Part shown: positions 48,001 to 61,200 of the stretch, piece after piece | How positions within the stretch are numbered: position 1 is the first letter of the stretch | Layout of the letters: each line of letters opens with the position of its first letter | Assembly: GCF_036417845.1 (NCBI RefSeq) | Contig: NC_090020.1 | Location: 49,646,425 to 49,710,424 of the forward strand | Reading direction: 5' to 3' | Origin: Apteryx mantelli | Lineage: Eukaryota > Chordata > Aves > Apterygiformes > Apterygidae | Length of the DNA stretch: 64,000 bases | Notes under the pieces: model-generated | Database searches by the model: none | Told to the model about the DNA's origin: nothing | What the model saw: the letters and a program-made list of their open reading frames with translations, nothing else | Translations under genes and position numbers: made by a program

Positions 48001-50112
48001 TAGACAAAGCACAGGTAGCTAGTAAATGCAATCTTAATTTGTGTCCTTTTGTGCATGGTTTAGAAACTATTTTTAACTATGTGACCACACACTGGTTTTG
48101 ATCCCTATGCCCTTCAAAAGACAAATAGAATAAAAGTAAAAATCTGAGGGGCAGGATGGTGCCAAGAAGGACTGAATCTCTAAATGTGATGGGAAAGCAC
48201 GGGGTATACACAAATAAAAACACATTGTGAAGGATGTCACAGGAGACTGCAGTGGAAGATAAAAGAACGCTGATAAAATAATCTTAGTTTGAGATATATT
48301 GTCAGTCCTAAAAATAACTGTGGAGGTCAATAAGCATGAGGTAGGAGAGTAAAACAGATGGAAATAACCTGCAGTTCCTTCTCTGATTAGCTGCTTTTCT
48401 TAGCCAACAGCCAAATTTTGAGCAACTCTATTGATCAAAACTAACCTTAAATAGAACCTGGAAAATAAACTGGAAAGTGGTAACAAGCTTTGATACACAG
48501 CGACAATATATTCTGCAGGGAGAGTAATATTTGGTAGACAAGTGCTGGGGAGCAGCCGGAGGGGGCTGTGTGGCTGGGGCCTGGGCTCGCAGCGGCCCCC
48601 GGGGAGGCAGGGGCAGCCCACGAGGAGGCTCCTCGCGGCTCCGTCCTGGCGGCCTGGGGCAGCCGGACCCCGGGAGGACCGGGATCCGGCCAGACCTCTG
48701 CTCCTCAGCGGCAGCCCTGCAGCCAGGGGCCCCAGTCTCCAGGTGATCCGCAGGCTTCCTGTCCCTGGAAGAGGCCACTTGGCCCAGGAAGTAAAGAAAA
48801 GGCTACCTGCAGCTAGGTCTCCATCTGAGGAAAAGGTTGCAGCTTCCCACTTGAGGAAGATACTCCATTTCGGAGAGAGCTGCCTAGGGCCCCAGCCCAG
48901 CTGCAGCTGCTTGGAGAGGGTTGCCTGCAAGCCCTGAGAAAGAGTGCCTGAACGGATGGAAAATGAAAAACTTCAGGACATCCCTATGATCGTTTACTCC
49001 ACAGCCGTCTGGCCTTTTATATTCCAGCTGAGTTTCAATACTGTTTATAATGATTAAATGACCTCTTTCCATTTGTTAATTTTTAAATTAGAAATACTTT
49101 CAAAACTGTTAAAGTGTTCGTAAGGTTATTGCATTCAAAATGCTTCCTATTAAATATCAATTTCCAGATGCAAGCAAAATTTCACAGAAATCATCAATTT
49201 ACTGTAGGAAGCAAGCACTTTCATCTGAAGTTTAGAAACCTTTCAATAAGTAACACAGCTATTAATAAATTTTTGGTGATGGTAGACTATTACTAACATA
49301 AAATGAGTAATATTTTAATATTGATATTTACAATATAGCCCACTCTTTATTAAATTATATTAATATTCACCTAATGTCAGTAGCATGACTCAGTTTAGAC
49401 ACTGTCAAAATCAGATATGAAAGCGTGCATATTTAAATGCGTATTCATTTTCCAATAAGCATAGAAGAGATTATTATGTTCCACTGAAAAAGGTATTTGA
49501 ATTCCTCAATTTTATTGCTGTGCTACCAACACTTTAAAAAGTCTTTAAATATATGGATTTGTTAATACGATCCATTGCAGGAAATTAATTTGGGCAAATC
49601 CTATGGCATGTGTCATGCAGGCTGTTAATTAGATGATGGCAGTGCCCTGTAGCTTTAAAAATGTATGAAGAAGATTTGATGCAGATCAAGTGTACATGAT
49701 AATAAATCCTTTACACTATATTTATTGAAAATATATAGCTGCTTCAAAAATCAAATACCCCAAAAGAGTGCTGCAGGATATTTAGTGACTACCATTGTTC
49801 AGGAGTTCATATTTTTTAACTCTACGAAAGAAAGGCTGCACTGCACATAATCTTCTTTCCTTATTTCTAAAATAACACACAAACACACACCATCATTCTG
49901 GATATGATTCCCTCTATTGACCTAATAACTGCATTTTCACACTGATTACTTTCCAGAATTTCTCTTCTACATGACCCTCATCTTCACATTTGCTTGCCTT
50001 TTCCTCTGGAGAAGTTAACCTTCTAGTCTGGAGCAGCTGGTCAGGGAACAGCTGCCGCTCTTTCCGCAAGTTCCTTAAATCCATCATCCTGCTGCAACTT
50101 GCTGACCCTCAA
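42079..50112. other. AT-rich non-coding stretch
   Basis: No identifiable gene. It holds a GC-rich patch at 48538 (listed separately) and a 12-bp tandem duplication near 46029-46051 (AATATCCAGGG units). Reading frames are short and unremarkable. Any tail of the second ERV to the right of 42079 is not recognisable. Confidence 0.55.
48538..48760. other. Isolated GC- and CpG-rich patch
   Basis: About 220 bp rich in G, C and CpG (for example CGCAGCGGCCCCCGGGG near 48588) sit inside AT-rich DNA. Frames on both strands are open through it, as usual for GC-rich sequence, and none shows a known domain. It could be a small CpG island with an unannotated promoter or first exon, or a GC-rich relic. Confidence 0.5.
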
Positions 50113-50390
50113 AATCACATACAGAACGTAAGAAATAGCCTGTTGTGTCAGACCAGTGACCTTCCTAGACCACTACTGTGCCTCCAACAGCGGTGACAAG
50201 AGAGGCTGTTTATGGAGAGCAGTGAGCTTCGCCGCACCCAGCCAGCCCCACGCACACCCCCATGCACAGTCGCTCCATGCAGCTTAGAGGCTGTGTCCCC
50301 CTTTATTCCCTTTAGTACCTCCCTAGGCATCATGAATTTGTCTAAACAGTTTCTGAACACGCTATATTCTTTGTGGCCACAAATTGCAGA
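50113..50390 (+). repeat. Probable old CR1-like LINE relic
   Basis: Phrases GAACGTAAGAAATAGCC, TGTGTCAGACCAGTG and CATGAATTTGTCTAA occur in the order and spacing I recall from a widespread reptile/bird CR1-type repeat. Heavily mutated; no reading frame remains. The identification is from memory and needs a repeat-library search. Confidence 0.4.
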
Positions 50391-52363
50391 AGTTATGAGT
50401 GAGTTTAGCTATGAAAAACTACAAATGCAGGCATTTTCTACAGAATGGAAATCTAAATATTCTCTTTTTTGATCCAGCCATCCCAGTAATAAAATTATGG
50501 GCCTTGCTTGTCATGGATAGTAGGTAGTCTTGACACAAGGGAGGCATCTCAGAAACTCTCTGGGTCTTGTCTCTGAGCCAATTAGTAAAGTGGAAACGTT
50601 CAATATGTAGATCCCGGAAATCCCACCACCGTTGGCCCATGAGCTTTTTTTGTAAGTGCTGCTCTGGACCTATATGCTATGGTCTCTACAGTACCTATAA
50701 ACTAGCAACAAAACTGGCAGAATGGCACACTTCAGGGGTCCTGTGAAGCCAAAGCAATTATTAAAAACATTTCACTTTTGAAATATCAACATTTTCTGAG
50801 GAGAAAAAGAAAAGTTTCATTGGAGTTTTGTTTGATCTACCTCTGTCACGAGACACTTTTAGATACAGTCAGCTGTGTAATACTTGAAATGTTTTCGACC
50901 ATAATATTCTCCATTCTCATATGGGTAGTTATCTAAGAATGTGGTCAGACCTCAGGAGTTTAGAGACAATTTTTCTAGAATTCTTTAGCACTGTTAGAGC
51001 TTTTCTTTTAATTTTTTCCCCAAGTTTGTTTATTTAGAATGCATATCACTATACAAAAGAAATTCACAGGCACTCTAATGAGCAAACAAAACATGCAACC
51101 TTTAAGGAACACCAGCTTAAGATATGCACTCTGCTTGTTTTGGGGGGGATTAATTTTCTTGTTGTTGTTTATGTTTTTGGTACCTGATTAATTATTTTTT
51201 GCATTTGACAGCAATTTGAGCATACATCACTGTTTCTTCTGTAAAAATTGTACTTTGTCTAGTATTTAGATTACTATTTTTCATGATGGGAGAAAAAAAA
51301 AGTTACATATATTTGACCATGTAATAAATCAAGCAAAGGGCTGGATTACATCTATTTAAAAAAACTATTTAAAACTCAAAACTGGTAAGATTGTTGCTGG
51401 TCCCTTGCAAATCCTCTCAGTCAAGACTTCTTTTCTCATAAAGATTGAAAATAAAACATATTTATCTATGTCAATATAACATGAATAGCTATTTGCCCCA
51501 AAGTCTCTCTTTGCCAACTGCATAAAAGCAAAATGATGATAATTTGTTTCAGCTTGACAGAGTTGTTTCTACCACTAATTTTTCCTTTCTTTCTGCAAAG
51601 CCCTGGGTTTCTTGCTGCCTGATATAAGAAAAACAGTAAGTGTTTCTAAGCCACTGTATTGATGAGTGCCATGAAGCTTCAACTGACTAAGCACTAATTA
51701 AGCAAGGAAGGCTTGTCCCAAGAAGAAGTTTGGATTGAGAATGTTAAATTTCAAATAATTTTTGATGATACAAAAGGTGAGTGATATGAAATGACATAAA
51801 TTAACCACATGTATTTTGCTTTATATGTGACATAGTTGATATATGTCACAGTTCATACTTAGTTCTTGTTTAATGTATTTGCTCTACATATAAATTTTCA
51901 GATATAAAGGACTTCGGTTTTTTATTCCTTTATTTTCTTGTTATACAAAGAAAGCTAGTGTTTCACATAGTTGCATCAGTTCAGTAAAGAAACTGAAAGG
52001 TATATTGCATGTCTTGACTCCTAAAAAATGCCAAGAGGCCAGTTTTCACAGAATAAAGGAAAATAAATGTTCAAGTGAACAACAGAAGTTGAGGTGCAAA
52101 TAAGTATTTAATAGAGAGTAAACTTCTGTGTTAATAGAGTTATGGTAGATCCAGGCATGTGAAGTCTTTCAAAGCCCTTTGCAAAGGTGGACCAAGCATT
52201 TCTGTGAAAGAGCTCCTTATCACTTTTCGGTACAAAATCATCACTTTCATGGGATTGTAAATCCCCTTTAATCACAGTAATGGTCTGCAAAGCAATAACA
52301 AATCAGTTCTGTGCTTCAGTGAATGCATCTTTAGTCTAAATGAAATCTAAATCTGACAGAATA

Positions 52364-55202
52364 TTAATTCAGGTCCTTCAGTTCCTGCAGATCTCTGAAG
52401 GCAAGAACATCAAAGAAGGCCTTTGCTCCTAGATAACATTTTGAATGACAAAGTTTATTTGTGTCCTTTGGAGGAGTGGATGTTCCCTTTTAGCACTTCA
52501 TTGACTTTAGTAAATCACAGCAGCACTCCAGCAATCTAGGAAATGATGATACAGCAGCAGGCACATTTTAGCTATGCTGTTAGACACGCACATTTTCAGC
52601 ATTTTCAGAAAAGTCACAGAAAGTCCTTCAGCATCTTCTGCAGCATTTACATCTGCAGTAGCAATGAAGGCCCAGTGTTAGAAAGGTATCCTTTAACAGG
52701 AAAGGCAAAAACTGAGCCAAAAACAGACAAAGAAGGATGAAAAAGCATAGAAATACACAGAGGAAAAGAGTTCAAATGAAAAGCCAAGGAAAAAGAAGTC
52801 TGAGTATGTTGGTTATGAATTTGAGTTTGATTTATTTCCTTGAACAGAAATTACCACACAGCACTATGCGTATACTTCTTATTGATGAGAAATGCTAAAA
52901 TAGGCACTCAGTTGCCAAGACCTAAGTATCAAGATGGAAACAGCTATTCTCCAGGCTACTTAAGAAAACAAATTCAGTTCAGGAAGAATACATCTAAACT
53001 GTAGCAGTAACTTGGATGATCAGTACCACGCCTGAGAATACTTAACAGCATATGCTGCAAAGTCTATACCATACAGTGTGAAACACTATTAGTTAAAGGA
53101 GCAATCTCTAGTGCTTACGTCGTACGAGTCGTGTAATTCTGCAGTTCTTTCTCAATCAGGTGTGCGAAAACTTGTCCTGAACACAAATTTGGTGCAAATC
53201 CTCTGGAAAAGCAATGAGAATTATGAGAGGCAATGAAATAATGTAAGTACTCATGGAAATACAATGTTAATACAATTCATGAGTGATTACCAGAGAGCTT
53301 CAAACTGAGGGATGTAGTGCTGTACACAGCACAGAGCTCTCAAGGCACAGACATTGGTCCTGGCCCCCAGAAATTGCAGAGGCTAGAAGAGGACAAGGGT
53401 TTAGTTTGTCTTATTGGTGTGCTGTGGGTGACCTGTCAGCCTGAGGGAAAGCAGTTCTCAGGATAAAACACATTGCTGATGCACCGCTTAAGCCAGGAGT
53501 TTTTATATGTGAACTGAGACATAGTTGTCAGCAATATCTACGCAAGACTTAATTCTGCAATGAAGAGCACCATATTGTCAAATATAAACAGGCAAAATAC
53601 TTTTTATTGCTAGAATACAAGCAGCTATGACAGTTTCTCTGTATGTTTGTATAATTTGAAGCCAAATGTCGGTCCAAGTGCATGATTGAAGTAAAGAGAT
53701 GGAACAAAACGGGAATAATGGTAAATGAAAATCTTTCTTCTGAGCCGCAGAAGCAGCAGCCTGTCATAACTTTTTCTACAGCCTTACTGATATAGTAATG
53801 ACAACTGTGGATTTCATGCAGGAAGACTGAATTGTTGCCTGGTGAATCTGAAACACTGACTGAGTCTGCCCTGCCTGTAATCTTTTGCCTTATTCCTCTC
53901 CCCAAATTCTTTATTTAAAGGGAGATCAGAAGCTGTGTTCTGCAGAAAACAAAAGTATTCTTGTCCTACAAAGAGCTGCTGCAGCCTGAAGCTTCTGGTC
54001 TCTGATGTATTGTCCAGTGAATATTTAGAAGCAATACATACTCAGAATAATTAAAAATACTAAAATATTTGCTACTGAATGTGTAAAACATCTGACTGAA
54101 AGAATATCTACAGTAATTAAGATGTTACTGTCCTCCAAAGCAGCAGTCTAGGGTACACGGTACTCTAGAGAAATACACACACAGGAAAGGCAACATTACA
54201 GTTGTAATGCTTCAAATAACATAGAGCAATCCAAAAATTCCCCACATTGGAGAGAAAAACTTGCCTGCAGGGTTTTAAACTGACTGCCTCAATCAAGAAA
54301 AAGAGTAGTGGCATTTGCCTTGTGAACCTGAAAAATAATAAAACAAACATTGCTCAAGGCTAGATCCTGAATATGACATAGGAACAACATACAGCACTTA
54401 GCCAACACTGGTGTCCTTTCCTTCCTAGCTTTCTTTTTGTTCTCTTACATGGCAGAAGTTCCTGTTTATACTCAGATACATAGTAGATAATAATTTCCAT
54501 AGGAAAGTGTGATTTAAGAACATTTTTTACATTTCAGGGTCAAAAGCGAGGTTAGTTACAGCTCATGTTTGGCATTTATGCAATAGCATAAACACTTTTG
54601 CTGAGAAACCGTGTGCTATACACGGTTCAGAGAAGGGATAATTATGCTCACCTTGCAATTCATTAGCATAACTCCAAAAAGTCCAGGCCAGCTTTGAGGG
54701 AGATACTGACTGCAAGAATCAACCTGTTCATGACAACACAGAACACATAATGCTCATTTACACCACAGTCTACAGTAAATATGATGGTTGCTCTTATGGC
54801 ATCTATTCCAACTGTGATTTCTCAAATCATGTAAAATATTCTTCAAATTCTGGCTGGAAAATATCAAAAAGACTATATGTAAAAGGACATAAAGGTCAAT
54901 ATCAATTTTCAAGCATAGATGTTTTTATATAAAAACAGAAACATGAATGTGGGATTCTGATATACAGTAACTTTGAAGCAGTAATTCCTATTGAAAATTA
55001 AATATTAAATTATAGTGATTATATGCACAATTTGTGTTACTATGCTTTACCTGTCTTCTCCTTTACTATGTTGTAAAAACAGAATTATTCAGAGCAACCC
55101 AGATTGAAATATAATTAAAGGAAATTTTTGAGATTTGGTAGCTAAAAAAGATGCTAATTACTCTTGTGGAAATTACTGCTTGCTGAATTTCTTTTTGTGA
55201 TG

Positions 55203-55245
<43 letters not shown>

Positions 55246-58200
55246 GGATACATATACAAAAATTCCCTGGACCTTTAAATGTTTCAATTAAAAAAAACCC
55301 TCCATGTTATTTTTCTGTCAGAATAATGATACAGAAGTTTAACATTTTCCCCAATACTGTACCTGAAAAAGGAACAGTTATTTCTGCTGTTTCTTTTAAG
55401 AGCTAGCAAACTGAATCAGTACTTTTCCCTTGTTGGCACAAGACAAAAAGGACACATATTTTGCTATGTAAACTTAACTTTCCTTTTAAACAAGAGACAT
55501 TTCTCTTTTCTTTCACAAACCTAAACTCTTGATAAACATGTTGTGAACAATTTACGATCAGCAGTGTTACTGCCTTAACAAATATTTAGTTGTAATATCT
55601 ATTATGTAGTACAAAAATACATGATTTACTATTAAAACTAGGGACAAAAACATATTTACATGTGTAAATTATGGTATATCTGATGATAACAAGGACTAAG
55701 TAGAAGTACATATAAGATCTTATGTTCATATTAAAGATTCACAGGTCATATAATTCAGTAAACATTCAAAACATTTTTTATTTCATAAAACTAAAAAACT
55801 TTGGTCCAACCAATTTTAAACTAGCCCTAATACCAGCATAAAGCAATTGTTATCTGTGAAGGCACAAGTCTTAAAAAAAAAAAAAAAGTTTCTTTATTCT
55901 CCTGTGAAATTCCCATGCATGTCAAAAAGAATTAAGCATGAAAATTGTGCATAATCCATAATATACACTCAGAATGAAGTTATTACTAACTGAGTAAATG
56001 GTCACAGAAGAGCATAGGCAGATCCATTATTGCCAAGCTGATAAGGCATCAGATCATTCCAAATGATTAAGAAAAAAATGTTCATTATTATGTGAATAAT
56101 AATTCTCTGCAATTGGAGATAATAAGAATGAAAGAATAATTTGATCAAAAGTTTTAATTTCCCCTGTATTTGTGGTGAGTTTAAAACACATAAATCACAG
56201 GCATTACTCAAGACCAGAAGGCTCGATCCACTGAAGGTCTTAAGCTCCTACAAAATGTCCATATTGCACCACCAAAGCAGAATCTAAAAGGAAAGGTACC
56301 AGCACACTTGCAAGGAGTGACTGCTCCAGCTGTAATGGAGGAGTTAGAGTGATTTATTTCCTGAGCAAACCCCATGTCAGGTTGGCAGAACTCTAACACT
56401 TTGCTTCACATCTCCTAGGAAGGGATCTTACCTACAAGTCTATCCTGACTTTTACATCTGATCTATTTAAGTTGGATTCAAGTGCTAAAAAACCCCGCAA
56501 GCTTTATGGGTAGGAAAGAAGTGAAGGAAGGAAAGTCTTGGACTCCCTTTGCCCTTTAGACATTTTAAATTAAACAGTCATTCAAGGCAAGGACCAGATT
56601 ACAAGCTTTCTACATAGCAGAGATCTCATGACTAAAATGTTGCAAACAGGAGGACATCACTACCCATCACTGAATTTCAAAATAAAGTAGTTGGAAAGAG
56701 AACTACTGAGGGGCCTGATCTTGTCAACATGAAAAATTGCAGTTCAATAGGCTGGCAGAAATAGACAAGAACTTAAAAACAAAGCTTTATACTGGAAACT
56801 GACCTTAATTAATCGGGTGCTTTTGCGGCTGCCAATACTTAATAGATCCCGGCTACCGCTGTCTGATGCCCTACACCTTTTCTTCGGTAGAACATTCATA
56901 AGTATGTTGGCCTTCCACAGAGAACTGACAGAACCACTTGTGTGTCAGCAGCAACAAATGAGATTCCAAAATGAATCAAAGCAACAAATTTTAGCTAGAA
57001 TAGATATGGAGCCTTGTGAAAAAAGACAGTTATTCCAGCACGACAAAACGCACACACCTGGGCTAGATGAAACTGCTTTATTGACAGAAACAGGAAGGGA
57101 AATGCTGGGCAGCTGGGCAGATGTTCCTACACCATTTGACCCAGCAATGGTGCCACAACTCATGATGCTACTGAAGCAGATACATCCCCCATCCCCCAAC
57201 TGGCACTTTCCCAGAGCACCGCCACTATCTTAGGCTATTTATATCAAAAGATTTCCCTGCCCATCACCAACACTTTTCTTTTAGCTGATTTTTTCCTTTT
57301 ATTTTGTTCATTCATATTTACTTCTCCACCTCCCTCAGCCCAGGAGCACATTCATCATCCATGTTTGATGAAATCAGGTCTCACAATTCAGGCCCAGCTG
57401 TATCTTAGTGATCAACTCACATCTTTAGAGGAACTCCATTAAAGGTACTTTTTTTGTTGCTGTTGTTAAATAAAAGATTAGGCTCTAGAGAAAATGAGGT
57501 AGTCTCCAGAGACATTATGATCCTGCTGATCAACTTTTGCAGCACTGTCACAGTCCACCTCCTGCTTATACCAGCATTTGTAATTTTTTTATGCTGTTTG
57601 CTGCTATGCATCAGGATATTTTACTGTGGTGCTAAGCCTTTGAACTAAATTTCTCTCTCATGTAACTCTACTGACTGTCAGTAATACACATCAAAAATTG
57701 CTTTAACCTCTCATATTATTTTTGTCTAACTCATGCATTTGTTGCAAAATCTGTTAATGTTGGTAACAATAATTATAATCTGCAAACTGTAGTACGCAGT
57801 ACCTCCAGATGGGAATCTAAAAGTTGTCCTTTTTGAACAAACCTCTCCTAAGTTAGGTGAATATACACATACTGCAAAATCCAAATTCCCTTAAAGATTA
57901 CAGTGATTATGCCCAAAAATTTTAACTAGTTTTACTAGTTTTTACTAGCTTTACTAGAAAGATAAAGTTAGCGTCTGACCTCATCAAATTCAATGGAAGA
58001 AATACTGAATGCAGGAGCAGAACAATGTTCTACTCTAGCTCAGCAATGCCTGGGCTTAAAATCTATAATGAGATCTCTATCAAAACATTCTCTATATTTA
58101 TTTCTACAGCTTTTCTATACACTTGTTTATGTCTGTGGACTTTCCATAGTACACTTTTTATCTTATGTTCTACAGCATATAAAGGTTTCTCAGTGCAAAT

Positions 58201-61200
58201 ACTAACTTCTAACCAAATGATTAATTTTATTTACTTTAAAGAAAATTCTGTGAAAGAAATAATTCTGCCTTAGGAAGAGGTCGGTTTTGCTGCCACTGCT
58301 TCCACGCCTGTGTAACCTCTCAGTGTTCTAATCTTCTCAAACATGCAAGCACCTTGCCTTCATTTAGGGTGTTTCAATTCTGTGATTTTCTAAATAACAA
58401 AGACTGAATACCTACCCAGACGTTGCAAAGAGGAAAACAAGAAATACTAAAATGTTTCAAGAGGAAAATATTTTTACATTCTTTTTGGTTTGATTTTATT
58501 TCCCAATGAGAAAGAGACATCCCACCTCTCATACATACAACTACTCTTAAAAAATTTTAAACTCTGTGAACTGTTTCTTTATCTTACAACAGTAAGTGTA
58601 GAATGTTGAAAGACTGAAAACTGAATATCACCAACAACACACTTACTCTCTATTGTCAAGGTCCAGCAAATTCTTCTTCTCATCGTATTTAATACAATTT
58701 CTGCAAGGAAACTCATCCAGACAAAAATGGCAGAAAATGTGGCAAACTGGTATGGCAATTTCTTAGAACAATATCAACAGCAAAATTAACCTGATGTATG
58801 CAAATCTGCAACTGAACTTCACAAATACTAGATATTCTTGCTTCAAATAATAGATTAAACAAAAATTCTGAACAGAATTCAATAAAATAGTATAGTGCTC
58901 TGCTTGCAAACATTATAAAGCTTGTCACTTAGGCATGGCATAGAACAAGTTTTGATCTTGTATTTGTCAGAATTTCAGTTAGTTACAGCAATAGAAACAT
59001 TGGAATGGATATGAATTTTAGAGTATATTTCCTCATAATGTAGTTTTCATACACTTAAATAAAAGTGTCAGGGTGTATAAAAGCCGTATTTCCTGAATAG
59101 ATCACAAATTCAGAGTGTTTATCCCTATTTCCTTGCTGTCCTCATGTTCTTCCCAAAATAGTTATGTGAAACCTTTGTGAAGGCTTATGTCTTGTCTTAT
59201 TGTTTTTCCTCCTGCTAATCAGAAGAAACATGCTCACCCAGATCCCGTTAATACTTTTTCTGCCTTCATTATTACAGCCACATCTGTGTGCTTCTAAGCA
59301 TTAAAAATATAAAAGGTTTTTGTAAACAATCCATGTAAATATGACTATGCCTTGCTCTTCACAGGTGAGTTGGTTATTTCCTACTAAAACAACTACAGTA
59401 CTTCAAGAAATGCATCTGTCTACATTCTGTTAGAGATAATAGCATTGAGAAATGCATTACTGAAGTAATTATCAGAACTTAATACAGAACTTATCAATAT
59501 CCATAGCATCTATTATTAGTAGTGGTCTCATGCTCATGCTTATCATTTAACGATCCAAATATAATTGGCCAAATGCGGCTGCCTAATTTTGTATATCAAT
59601 GAGTAAGCTTTAATGTGCATTAACCTATGACTCAAAATTGAATTAATGGGGATATTTCAGGTCTGCTCATGTTATTTTCTGTCAACAATGCCCTTCAAAC
59701 ATGCCATGGAAATTCAGTCTTTATTTTGCATGCCAACATCACTTTAATATCTACTTCATACTCTTGTTTGGGAAGCCGAAGATGGAACTAGTTGCAAGAT
59801 GGCCGAGAATGAAAACAGAGAAATGAACCAGGATAGAGTGATATATTTATCACAAAGTAAAGTAGGAAATCAGAAAATTTAAAAAACAAGTGAAAGTCCT
59901 AAAAATATGGAGAAATTTAGCATAAATTAAGAGGATATATCTATATATTTTTTCTTTTTCTCATCTTGATGTTTCAGCATTCATTTAATTGACTAATGAC
60001 TTCCCTCTAGGGATTGAACAAATGCAGCGGTCAGTGCTAATTTTTGTAGATCTTTCTATAGCTTTGCATGCCATTGACAGTGAGTTCTTGTTGGTTTAAG
60101 TGCTGGCAGGGTTAGATGTGATTCTCTGAATGAGTGAAGAGTGGAACTATTAAGAGATAAAATGTGAGTGAGCAGTTGCTCATCCATGTCACAAGAGACT
60201 GGCTTTTGAAGGACTTGGTTCTTCTCCTTTCCCATCCACTGTGTAGGAAAATCTGAGGCAATAATGAGATAGTTTGGATGTCAGTTATATCAATACCTTT
60301 GATGATTTACACTTCTGTGTGTCTCTTTCTTTGAGCACAAAGGGCTCCTTGTTTTGGCATTTCTAGCACCTGGTCAAGATAAAGGTGTGAATTATTGAGA
60401 GCTTGTTGAGGATTAATCTGGATAAAATAGAGATGCTGCCAGGTTGGAAAAATGATTTCAACAATATGGCAGAGATAACATATCTAGTTGTGCTATTCAA
60501 GATGGTCAGACATGTTTCACTTACAGTTTGCCTCTTTGTATTCTGCTTTCCGGTTCCCTTGTACTCCCTTTCCAGCTCCCCAAATGGCTTTTGTAGCTAG
60601 CAGAGTGTGTAGATAAAGCAATCAAAATCATCTTGCTCCAGGGATGAGTTCAGGCTTTGATCTAAATGTACTCCAAACTCATCCCCAGCTATGAGGGGAA
60701 AGTTAATTAAAGCTATTCATTTAATCCGGGAAGATTAATCCGACATCTGTCTACAAAATACCTCCTTCTACGTGGTAGATCTGTGAACCTCAGCTTGTGG
60801 CAATGCTTCACGTTTGTCTTTTCTTATCCCTGGGCTCTCTAGGCATTTGCTACTAGCAACTGCTGAGAGACAGAGTATATGGGCTACTCATTCGCTAGGT
60901 ATTATCATTCTTATGTTCTCAAGTTCTTGTAAGTTTAAGGAGCCGGTTTTGATGACAGGTACATCCAATTTGGAGCACCAGCTTTATAACAAGTGGGGAG
61001 AAACTTCAACTTTTTTTACATCACTTACTATTTGTGATTGCTTAAATACCAGAGAAATGTTCCTCTGATGTTTAATCCATAGATTTTATGTTGTAGCATG
61101 TTCTATGTACCATCACTTTTGAAGACAACTAAAAAGCCATAGTGCAAAGTTCAGAGTCATATTCCCTAACATAGATTTTTGAACAAGGTGAGCAAATTAC

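Noticed and set aside
48400..48937. Several overlapping frames (up to 176 codons) on both strands across the GC-rich patch
   Set aside because: GC-rich DNA lacks stops by composition; no frame has a domain or supporting splice signals.
52108..52286. 58-codon open segment behind a good TTGCTTTGCAG acceptor on the minus strand
   Set aside because: It can only be read in phase 0, which does not follow from the 53.1-kb segment, and no donor is present. Probably chance or 3' UTR.
54652..54709. 58-bp segment with good splice sites between two candidate exons
   Set aside because: Including it breaks the phase to the next segment, so it was left out of the proposed series.
58647..58745. A reading with a C-H-C-C zinc-finger-like pattern extending upstream of the 58.7-kb segment
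   Set aside because: A better acceptor (TTTCCTTGCAG) lies inside it and excludes the cysteine-rich part; the upstream part is more likely intron.
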